Below, one piece after another: positions 11,394 through 20,936 of a DNA stretch of 64,000 nt. The notes under the pieces are model-generated. The model searched no databases. It was given only the letters and a program-made list of their open reading frames with translations, and was not told the DNA's origin. Numbering within the stretch: position 1 is the stretch's first letter; each line of letters opens with the position of its first letter. A program made the translations under genes and the position numbers. The DNA comes from Adiantum capillus-veneris (taxonomy: Eukaryota; Streptophyta; Polypodiopsida; Polypodiales; Pteridaceae): NCBI GenBank assembly GCA_014529385.2, contig CM043955.1, positions 151,700,140 through 151,764,139 of the forward strand, given 5' to 3'.

Positions 11394-11737
11394 ACTTCAC
11401 ACACACCTTGTTGCATCAACTTCACAATGGACCACAATACAATTCGTGTGTAGAAGAGGCCTCCTTTTATAGGCCAAAAGGGTGGCTCTCTCTCTCATGA
11501 GAGGCAACCGTGTGTAGCCACCCTTGTGTAAACAAGTCTGAGTTGGACTCTCCAATGTGCCCATGTGTGGCCGCCCTTGAGAACACAAGTCCGCCTAGAA
11601 ATCGGCCACTGGCATTTGACTACTAGCCAAACGGCCAACCGACCGGCCGTTTTTTGATCAATTTTTGGCAATGGACTGATCTCCAGACCAAAATTGTGAT
11701 TGCTTTCCATACTGGTTTCTTATCCTTGCATGTCGAT
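11394..11737 (-). mobile_element. Copia-A 3' region and LTR remnant
   Basis: This lies just downstream (minus strand) of the Copia-A RNase H stop codon. It contains a minus-strand TATA box, CTATAAAAGG (plus 11464-11473), of the kind found in LTR promoters, and a palindrome-rich patch with GGCCGG/CCGGCC around 11620-11650. The Gypsy-A LTR abuts at 11394. The exact LTR ends are not resolvable. Confidence 0.45.
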
Positions 11738-12429
11738 TTAAGATGAGCAAAAGCTCAACTTCTCGTTGTTGACTACCTTTGTAAGTATGTCTGCAGGATT
11801 TTCACTTGTGTGCACCTTTCCTAGCTTTAGTTGTCCCTCTTCCAAAAGAGTACGTATGAAGTGATATTTGACCTCAATGTGCTTTGTCCTTGAGTGAAAG
11901 GCCACAAAATGAATGGCGCTTTGACTGTCATTGTTCAAGACACAATTGTCTTGCTTGTATCCAAGCTCCTCTAAGAATCTGTGAAGCCACAAAATTTCTT
12001 TGCTTGCCTCTGTCATTTCTACATACTTTGCTTCTGCGGTAGAAAGACCACTTTTGGCAGCTTTGAAGTCCAACTTACTATTGTGCCTCCAATTGTGAAG
12101 ATGTGTCTAGTGATGCTCCTTCAAGTGTCTTTGTCACCTGCCATATCTGCATCAGCATACCCTTGCAAAAAAATATCAGTGCCTCCAAAATACAAAGCAT
12201 TTGTTGTTGTCCCTTTTAGATAGCTAAGTATCCACTTCATAGCTTGCCTGTGCTCTTTACCTGGATTATCCATGAACCTACTAACAAATCCCACTGCATG
12301 TACAATATATGACATTGTCCAGACCATAGCATACATTAGAAAACCTACCGCTACAACATATGGAACTTTAGACATATATGCTATTCCCTCTTGTGTCTTT
12401 GGATATATATCCTTGGTTAGTTTAAAGTG
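11738..12429 (-). pseudogene. pol: Copia-A RNase H and C-terminal RT (left half of a split element)
   Basis: On the minus strand, 12375-12121 carries the copia RT C-terminal segment (YVVAVGFLMYAM, NPGKEHRQAMKWILSYLKGT) and 12073-11738 the RNase H end (STAEAKYVEMTEASKEILWL, DSQSAIHF, ADILTK). The two pieces are in different frames. The coding sequence stops at 12425-12429 (AAGTG) and resumes at 30963 with the preceding part of the same domain, so about 18.5 kb has been inserted. The copia order (RNase H last) and the strand agree in both halves. Confidence 0.88.
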
Positions 12430-13443
12430 TGTAACATTTAATGGCCTAGTAATTTGTGTGTAGCGGAAAATAATATGAACATAGTGAGCATTTCATTAGG
12501 ATAGATTCCTAATGAGCATAACAAGAGTGCTTGGATAGAGAGAGCAACAAAAAGCATAACACCTAGTTACATAGGCATGAACAATACTTCAAACGAGAGA
12601 GAAATTAAGCTATTGACAATAGTTGAGGATCGGATTAACATGGAACCGATCCCCCCTCCAAAAGGATTTGTATTATAGGTTTCTCCCATCAAGGGAGACA
12701 TTTTACAATACAATAATTTTTGTTCCTTCAATAACTTGATGGTGCAATGAAGATGGAAGCTTCAAGCACCATGCACACACTTATAAAACACAACATTGAT
12801 TCCCTCATGGTCTCAGAACCAAGACCTCACACACCTTCAAAGATGGTGAGAGCTAGCGGGGTATGAGAGTAGATTGAGAGGAAGAAGGAGTAGTCTTACG
12901 AGAAATAAGTATATCTCATCACATAATCACTCATAAAAGCTTAGCATAGCTTAGTTATTAGCATGGTAGAGGATATGAGCATGCATTGAAGCTTGGATCT
13001 TGGTTGGATTTGCATCACAAATCCAAGAGTTTTTGGTGTACGCTTCCCTTCTCACAAGCTTGGAGTAGGTGATGAGCTTTCCATTAAAGCTTGAGAGGGC
13101 GAGAGAGTCTCGTTTCCTTCACACATGATATTGTGTGAGTGTTTGTGTGATAATGCCTTGGCAAAATCAGCCCCCTCTCTCTCTTGGTCGACCCCTCATG
13201 CTTTTTACTCATGCTGACATCCTATTGGACCCTGCAAAGCCTAGCCAATGATAATTAAGAAGCATAAGTGATAGCCTTGTGACATGTGTCCCCCTTTCCC
13301 CTTTTGTGAGAGCCTTAGGTAATTAATTAATGCAATGAAACTCTCATTGGACCCCTTAGTCTTCTGGCCAATAGGAATCAGGCAAGCCATTGGGATGCTG
13401 AATGCTCATTGGACCCCTTGGGAGACTGGCCAATAGTCTTCTA

Positions 13444-13635
13444 TGAAGGAGTACGAGCGGAAGTGCGACGTGAGAGAGAGTGCGAGAAGAAGAGCACGAC
13501 GATATGGTGAACTCGCTCTACTGTAATGTGTAGAGCATAGTGAGTTCTTATTAGGTTTTTACAAAAGAATATGTGTACATACCTGGCGGACCGCCCACTT
13601 ACCTGGGCGACCACATTGGGCTTTATACCCCAACA
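13444..13635 (-). repeat. C1 copy 1, 3' LTR
   Basis: 192 bp. On the plus strand it reads TGAAGGAGTACGAGCGG to ATACCCCAACA. It matches 30183-30374, 52610-52801 and 57970-58161. The minus-strand start TGTTGGGGTATAAAG includes a TATA-like motif. Confidence 0.95.
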
Positions 13636-13646
13636 ACCTCCCACTT
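13636..13646 (-). promoter_or_regulatory. C1 copy 1 polypurine tract
   Basis: Minus-strand AAGTGGGAGGT sits directly upstream of the 3' LTR; the same tract recurs in C1 copy 2 and Copia-2. Confidence 0.8.
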
Positions 13647-13724
13647 AAAGTCCAATGTGGTACTTTAAGTGTGAGAGAAGCTACTATACAAGATAATATA
13701 CAAGAGATGTAGAGAAGTGATGTA

Positions 13725-15251
13725 CTACCCTACACCTAACTGCTTGCGAAAATGCGCAAAGCTCTCTGAGGGAAGTCCTTTTGTAAGTGGATCAGCAGGA
13801 TTTTCTGTGGTGTGAACTTTGACAAGCTGAAGTTGCTTATCCTCGAGCATTTCCCTGATGAAATGATACTTCACATCCACATGCTTTGTTGGATTGCGAG
13901 CCAATTGTATAGCACTTTGACTATCACAATATAACACACGCATCTCTTCTTTGATTCCCAAATCTGTTACTAGTCGATTAAGCCAAATTGATTCTTTGCA
14001 TGCCTCTGATGCTGCAACATATTCAGCCTCTGTAGTAGAGGTCCACACAAATCACTATGAACAAGTGCCAACTGTGTATCTCTTCTACTGCTTCTATGCT
14101 TATGTGGCTGCTGTGTTTGCTTACCATACAGACAATGTTCACAGAATTCAAAATCATTAAATGAAAATCCAGGCAAATAACCAGAATGAGACAAGATTTC
14201 CATTCCCTTCTTGGACATATGTCCTAACCGACTATGCCACAAAGAAACGTTCAGCTGCTCGGTTACATTGATTACATTTTTAGAGACATTTGATACATAA
14301 ATCATGTAAAGTCCTCCAGACTTTACTCCATGTGCTACTGTCATAGAACCCTTGGATATCTTCCACATGTTCTGTCCAAAAGTGGTGACGTAGCCAGCAT
14401 CATCAAGTAAACCTGTGCTGATCAAGCTCTTTGTAATTGCGGGAACATGTCTCACATTCTTCAGCGTGAAAGAAGAGCCATTCTGAAACTTCAATTGAAC
14501 ATCTCCAACACCTAAGATCTCACATGTCTGCCCATTGCCTAGCCGAACATGATCTTTAGTGGTCACATAAGAAGTAAACCACTCCTTGTTTGGAGACACA
14601 TGAAGTGATGCCCCCGAGTCTATAATCCAGTCACTTAGTGCATTTCCATCAGATGCTGTAAGAAGAGCTGAGTCCATTGTATTCTTCAAGAAGTAGATGT
14701 CTCCTGACACTAGACTGTCATCTTCTGCAACAGTGTTTGTCACATTTATTTCTTGAATCTTCACTGAGGACTTGTTCTTCTCACCATGGTCTTCAGCTTT
14801 CTCTTTGCCTTTTTCTGCTTTCCATTCTCTGCAGTCTCTTTTCATGTGACCCTTCTTGCCACAATGGTAGCTTTCTATGTCACTCTTGCCTTTAGCACTG
14901 CGGGACTTGCTACGAGAGTGATTCCTGTTTCCACCTTTGTACTTTTCTTTGGTCCTTCCCCTGACAACTAAGGATGTTCCTTTGCCTTTGTCCATTGTCT
15001 TTCTATTGGTTTCTTCAGTAAGCAGACTTCCTTCTACACCTGCTATGTTCAAACCATCTGGAGGTGCAGAATTACTCAAAGCTGTGAAAAAAGTGTCCCA
15101 ACTTTCCGGCAATGTGATCAACAGGAACATAGCTCTAACAGGTTCATCAAACTTGACACCTTGAGCTGACAACTGACTGTAGATTGTGTTGAATTCATTC
15201 AGATGATTGGACATAGGTGTCCCTTCTTTCATCTTCAAGTCAACAAGCTTC
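13725..15251 (-). pseudogene. gag-pol: C1 copy 1 gag-protease-RNase H fusion (internal deletion)
   Basis: Minus strand from 15238: the gag C-terminal half, CCHC knuckle (here YHCGKKGHMKRDC with its first Cys changed to Ser), the protease motif WIIDSGASLHVS, and the pre-integrase segment (LWHSRLGHMSKKG, CEHCLYGKQ). It then passes abruptly from HSDLCGP into RNase H (TTEAEYVAASEACKE). C1 copy 2 shows that about 2116 bp (copy 2 positions 53221-55336) are missing. A further 15-bp loss lies near 13890. The remaining gag N-terminus is at 28778-29086, beyond both insertions. Confidence 0.9.
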
Positions 15252-15255
15252 TTAA

Positions 15256-15271
15256 CACTAGGTTGGTAACC
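15256..15271 (+). repeat. piggyBac left terminal inverted repeat
   Basis: CACTAGGTTGGTAACC, directly after TTAA. It is the exact inverse of 20904-20919. Confidence 0.95.
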
Positions 15272-15305
15272 GGACAGTTTTATGTCCTAGGACAGTTTTA
15301 TGTCC
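15272..15305 (+). repeat. piggyBac left subterminal repeat pair
   Basis: GGACAGTTTTATGTCC occurs at 15272-15287 and again at 15290-15305. One copy recurs at the right end (20883-20898). Each is an imperfect palindrome (GGACA...TGTCC), a plausible internal transposase-binding repeat by analogy with other piggyBac ends. Confidence 0.85.
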
Positions 15306-15823
15306 TTTTAACTGGAGAAGTTCGACAAATTAATTCTAGAAATTCAAGTTAGATAACATAGATTGACCAATTGGGGTAGGTGAGGACAAACTTGAAAAAA
15401 ACTTGGAATTGTTTTCAACATTGTTGCATGCCTTCTAATTTGAGTAATTAAGCAACTATCCAATCCAAGCATGGAAAATTGCATGCAACAGCCACCTTCC
15501 AATTGAGTGTCGTGCCTCCCCAAAAGCTCAAATTCATGCATGGGGGCTCCATATCGGGGAGAATTGAGGCCCGTAGGATCTTGCCTAGATCCAAGGGCTC
15601 CAAATGAAAGCCCCAACTCAAGCAATTGGGGTAGGGCAGCGTGAGGAGAGCCAAAAATCCGAGAAACAGAGGCCGAGGAACGGGTGCAGGGATCAAATTT
15701 TTCTGCGCCCATGGAGCTCAATCGAAGGCGCTACTCACCTGCAGAGGTAGGCTGCAACCGTGCTGGACGCTCCTCTGAGTTTCTCGCGGCCCAAGAAGGT
15801 GCCCTGCTACAAGTACCCGCGGC

Positions 15824-18300
15824 TTGGTTTGGGGCTGGTTTGGGGCTTCTTGGGCACAACAAGAATTTGGGGATAATCATGCTGAGGTGTTCTTCTTTGG
15901 GGTGATACACAAGTACCATGCAAAAACTCAAAAATTTGCATGTCAGTTTGAGGGGGATCCAAAGTCCTATGCTGCAAATTGGAATGGCATCTGCGAGTAC
16001 CTTGTTCAAAGCTCCTTGAATCTCACTTCTCCTCGGAAAATAAGCAAGGTAAGCCATGCAAGTACCCCTGTTTCTTCCACATATGAAATTGGTCAATCTA
16101 GTCATGCACCTATGGTTGAAATGTGGAGGAAGCTTGCTGAGGATGCATTGAGGGAGGGAAGCCATTCCTACCATCTTGAAGAGGATACTCCTCTTAGCAG
16201 TCCTGATTTTGAAAGCACTCCGGTGGAGGCCACACCGATTGCAAAGCAGCGTGGAAGGCCACCCAAACCACGAAACCGGGGTAGACCCAAGGGCTGTAGC
16301 ACGCTTACAAGTGATGATGCCTCAGGACCATCACCCGAATTTAGCAAATATAGTGGCCGAAATGGTGGCCGACCGCGTAGACATAAACTACCGCATGCAG
16401 GAGGTAGAGCTAGTCCCTCACCTAGCCCATTTGATGTAGTTGATGACGAGGAAAGCAATGATGAGCATGCATCGGAGGGTGAGGGGGTTGAAGGTGGTGA
16501 TGATGAGGCCTTGGAGGCAGAAGGGCCGGTACTTGATGACTCTCCCGAAGCGGATAATGACTTTGTTGATGTTATTCCTCCGGAATGGCATAGTGGTGAT
16601 GGCCTTGAGCAAGAGCCCCATGGAACATTTAGGACTATCCCTCCCTTCAATGGAGTCCATGGACCCGATTTGGGTCATTTACCTCGTGAGTTTTGTGAAT
16701 TTCATTTGTTTTTGATGTTGTTTCCACTAGATCTCATTGATCACATTGTAAGTGAAACAAACACGTATGCGGAAAAAGAGAGGAGAAGGTGTGGGAGCTT
16801 GCATGACTCCATGCGTAGGTGGGTTCCTATTGATCGTCACTCTTTTATGCGTTTCATGGGCATAGCATTGGGCATGGCACTTCACTACATGCCTTCAAGG
16901 AAACACTATTGGAAGGATGATGTGGTAGGCTCACTCTTGTTTCCTAACTTTGGTGAGAAGATGAGCCAAACCACATTTCAGCAAATTAAACGGTTCCTCC
17001 ACTTACGAGACAATGCACAAAGGCCACCTCGTGGATGTAGAGAGCACAAGTTGTGGCAATTAATTGATTTGGAGGAGAGGCTGAATTACACTTTTCAAAA
17101 GCATTACAATGTAGGCAAGTGTGTCACTGTTGATGAGCGCATAATTCCCTCTAAATGCAAATTGAACCCATGTAGGGTTTACAATCCAAAGAAGCCTCAT
17201 AAGTTTGGCATACAGGTATGGAACCTATGTGATTCATCAACGGGGTATAATCATGCATTTCAAATCTATGATAAATTGCCATGCCCAGAATTGTCTTTTC
17301 ATGCAGATGCAAATCTGGTAAAATCCCTTCCAAGGAAGGGTCATCATGTGTTTTTTGACAGTTTTTTACCTCCGTTAAGCTTCTTGAGCACTTGCTTCAT
17401 GAAGGCCAAGGTGGTACAGGTACTTATGTAGCAAATAGAAAGTACTTCCCACATGCAAAGATGCTACATTTGGGTAAGCAAGCACGAGGTGCTTGCCGGT
17501 TTGCATATTGCAAGAAGCAAGGTGTCCTTGCTTGCACATGGATGGACAAGAAAGAAATTTTTTTTGCTTCTAATTGTTATGGAATGCATAAAGGTGAGGT
17601 AAAGCGCTTGATGAGTGATGGAAAGAGGAGGGAGGTTGTATGTCCTGATGTTGCGGTGCAATACAATGCATGTAAGGCTGGCTGTGACACATTTGATAGT
17701 ATGGTTCTTGGGAGTGGTTATAGCTTGCAAAGTACAATGCATGGTTTTAAGTGGTGGCATGCAGGTTTTTGGGGTCTCATGGATTCCGTCTTCACAAATT
17801 GTTGGATCATTTGGAAAGACCTCTATGGCAAGAGGGATGTATTCAGGTTTGAGTTTATGCTACATATGCATGAGTAGCTGGTAAATAATGATTTTCGGCC
17901 GTATGTGTGTAAGCGACTTGTGATAGAGGATGCATACAATGGCCATTTTCCCATTCGTTTGCATGATACAACAAGTAGGTATTGTGTGGTATGCTCAGCA
18001 AAACAGAAGAAGCTTTTGTCTGAGCACAAAGAAGTGCAGGGCTCGAAACCGTCCCGCACTATTTGGGGATGTGGTAAGTGTAAGAAGGTAATGTGTGCTG
18101 ATCCTTGCTTCAAGGACTACCATGCAAGGGTAGTTGTTGATTTTCTCTTTGATGGTCGCTCGAGAGTCACTAGACGACGAGACTCCATCTTATGTAAGTC
18201 TTTTAGCATTCTTCATGGTCTAGTGACTGTTGTCATACTTGCATGGCTTAGGCCTAGTTTCTCATACTCTCTTACTTCTGTTTTTGCAGGACATGCAGGG
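15824..18300 (+). pseudogene. piggyBac transposase, one frameshift and one premature stop
   Basis: The enzyme cuts and rejoins DNA at TTAA. Frame 15824-17431 has an N-terminal part with two RGRP AT-hooks (about 16250-16300), an acidic stretch (about 16440-16560) and the DDE core: first Asp in TVDERIIP (codon 17132) and second in HHVFFDSF (codon 17357). The frame slips in a six-T run (17362-17367) and continues at 17392-17877 with WMDKKEIFFASN and GCDTFDSM, whose Asp codons 17686 and 17695 match the third catalytic position. A TAG at 17875-17877 interrupts the frame, which then carries the cysteine-rich domain (about 17980-18123; CVVC, CGKCKKVMCADPC, YH). There is no ATG before 16112 in this frame, so an upstream exon is possible. 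A GTAAGT...TTGCAG pair near 18195-18289 could be an intron. Confidence 0.9.
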
Positions 18301-20882
18301 TTTGGCTGATGGATTCTACACGATGGCTGGTTCTTTTTGCTGATTTACTGGTTTTTTGCTGGTGACAGATGGCTGCCGGTTTTTCTGGTTTTTCTTTGCT
18401 GATGGCTGGTCCCTTTTGCTGGTCCTTCTGGTTGCTGGTTTTACCCTTTGATGATGGTAGGTTTTTACATTTGCTGTTGGTTTTTCCCTTTGCTGTTGGT
18501 CTGACATGGGCTGCCCTTATTTTGAGCTTATGGTCTGTTTCTTTGGTTGCACAGTCTTATGGCAGGTAATATGGTTTCATGTGATATTTTGGCACGATCT
18601 TTTGTTGCGGCATTATGGTTGTCTATGGTTTCGGTTATGACATATGCCTTTGGTTATGGCTATGTGAACTTGTCTATGGTTATGGGTTGCCATTGGTTAT
18701 CGTTATGTGAACTTGACGCAATGGTGTTATGGTTCCAAGTTTATGGTGCCTATTGGCTACACATCTTGCCGGTTATGTAAGTTGTTTAACTCCACTTTTG
18801 GTCTTCTTATGTCAAGAACTTCTATATGGTTGCCACCTAGCCGATTGTGTTGTTGCCAGGGATTGGGGATTGGGTGAAGACAATGTGCCTTTTGTTATGG
18901 TTTTGGTGATGTGCCTTGTGGCCAGGACAAGTTTAAGTGGTTGTTTTGGTCATGGGCCACTTTATGGTTATGGCAAGTGCTCAATTATGGATATGGAAAT
19001 CTTTATATCTTGGTCTTTTTATGGCATATGTGTTTGTGGCAATTATGGATAGAGATGTTCTTGTGCCAAGTTATGTCTATGGTTTTTGCTAGGTTATGTT
19101 TACGGTTTTTTTTGTTGCTTATGGTTATGGCAAGGGCCCAATTATGATTATGGCAATTGCACAAGTTGTGAGGTCCATTCTTGTTTTTTGATGGTTATGG
19201 TTTTATACTTCATGGTAGTGTCTCGCCAGGGTTTTGTCTTGTTACAATTTGCAATCTCGCCAGGGTTTTGGCTGGCCAAGGTTTGTTGTCTCGCCAGGCC
19301 AGGGTTTGCAATCTCGCAAGGGTTCAATCTTGCCAGGGTTTTTGTCTCCAGGTTATGGGTTGTGAATTGCCAGGTTATGGGTTGTGTTTGCGTTTTGTCA
19401 CTTATAATAGCGGTTCTAAAATAGCCCAACTTTGTTAGGGTTTGTGCTGCTTGTTGATAATACTCCACTGGAGGGACTTGATGTGGTTTATGTACGGAAG
19501 GGTGTGCATGATCCCTTTGACAAATGCTTGCTAGGGTTTGTGGTCTTATGATTTATGTACGCACTAAAGCGGTTTTATTAGGTACCAAGTCTGTTTGCTT
19601 AGTGTTCTCTATCTTACCAAAATTTTGTGATCCTTCTCGGTCTTCTTGGTGTTTTTAATCGCGCCAAGCATTTTACATCTTGCCAAGTATTTTTGACATG
19701 ATGTTGTGGATGGCTTATGGTCTTGTGAACATGTGGTAGCTCTTGTCTCATGAAGCTTATGGTATCACTAATGGGTTTTAGAATATGTTTGTCTTGAAAC
19801 ATGGAATAGCAACATGTGCCATGATATGATTATGATGGCATTATTGCCTTGTTATGGTTATAACTATTCTAGAATAGCACTTGTGATTTTAAAGATGTCC
19901 AAATGCTTATAGTTTATGGCTATCCTTTTGGCCAATGTACATATGGATCTCTTTCACATGGTTGTATGGTTTTTCTCATTAGGTCTATCTATCATTGTGG
20001 GAGGCTATGGTCATTGTAACTTATATTCATTGAATAGTAGTATGTGCAAGTCTTTTCAAATGTGGTGATGATGACCAATGTGGTATGCATATTAGGTTGG
20101 AAGAATTGTTCTTGTTGTAAAGTTAGTGCTTTGACATGTTATCTTTTGTCCTTCTAGAGTGGCTCTAATAAGCTTTATATTTGTAGAAAAAAATACATTG
20201 TTATAAAATGGTTTCTAATTTCTAATGTGCATAATGTTTTTTGGTCATCCCTATTCATGGTGCACATGGAAAATTATCATGGAGGACCTTGATTCAAGCT
20301 TGAAAATTTGTTCCTCTGCAATATAACTTACTAGTATTACAATGTTCTATAGCTGGGAAGAACTTCTCATTCATAATGTCCTTGTCATTATCAATGGAGG
20401 ATGAAAAGAAGTGACTTTTTTGTCTCAGTGATACCTAGCAACAGTCATAGTGCTCATAAAGTGCTTCGTATACTAAATTGAATGATCAATTAGCCATGTG
20501 TAACCGTACATGCACTTACACCTCAAACTATCTAAAAACATGCTAATTTCAAGTAAAATGTGAGACTTCTAATAGATTTTTTGAGGTCATAGGTACTCCT
20601 CCAGTTGAAATCTATACTATTATAGATTCCTGGAAAAATGTTGGAATGACTAGCACAATTTTTTTTTAGGAGCACTAAGCTACGCACTAATGGACTTCCC
20701 TGTTTTCTCCTGTTTGTAAAAAAGCACTTACTTTGAGGGCTTAGTTCTTCCATTGGATTACACATTTCAACATCCTTATAATTTTTCCTAAAGCACATGG
20801 GTCTTGTGAATACTCTCAATGAAGGGTTTTGTGAATAAACACCTCTTCTAGGAGTTGTTAAGTTTTTCTTGGACCTTGCAAA
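18301..20882. other. piggyBac non-coding right arm
   Basis: About 2.6 kb between the transposase end and the right inverted repeat. Its left part is made of diverged short repeats: GCTGGTTTTT-like (18320-18500), TTATGGTTATGGC-like (18590-19200) and CGCCAGGGTTT-like (19200-19370). No second gene is visible. The open frames here are by-products of the TGG-rich repeats. Confidence 0.7.
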
Positions 20883-20919
20883 GGACAGTTTTATGTCCTG
20901 TTAGGTTACCAACCTAGTG
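20883..20919 (-). repeat. piggyBac right end: subterminal repeat and terminal inverted repeat
   Basis: The subterminal GGACAGTTTTATGTCC (20883-20898) and the terminal GGTTACCAACCTAGTG (20904-20919) precede the TTAA at 20920-20923. Confidence 0.95.
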
Positions 20920-20936
20920 TTAAGCCAGTATACCTG

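Larger units (their letters stand above)
15256..20919 (+). mobile_element. piggyBac-superfamily DNA transposon with intact TTAA-flanked ends
   Basis: The 5664-bp element sits in C1 gag between two TTAA copies (15252-15255 and 20920-20923). Its termini are perfect 16-bp inverted repeats (CACTAGGTTGGTAACC and its complement). TTAA target duplication, ends starting with C, and a DDE_Tnp_1_7-type transposase with a C-terminal cysteine-rich domain together define piggyBac. C1 copy 2 shows the empty site at 56541-56560. The transposase carries one frameshift and one nonsense codon, so this copy could move only with help from another source. Confidence 0.95.

Noticed and set aside
14677..15164. Plus-strand open frames over C1 gag, also at 55974-56461
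   Set aside because: They are antisense shadows of the gag frame; they recur in both C1 copies only because the copies are near identical.
16168..16650. 160-codon minus-strand frame inside the transposase
   Set aside because: It is antisense to the conserved transposase frame and has no domain.
18729..19468. Several 100-codon frames in the piggyBac right arm
   Set aside because: They are built from diverged TTATGG and CCAGGG repeats with biased composition and overlap on both strands.
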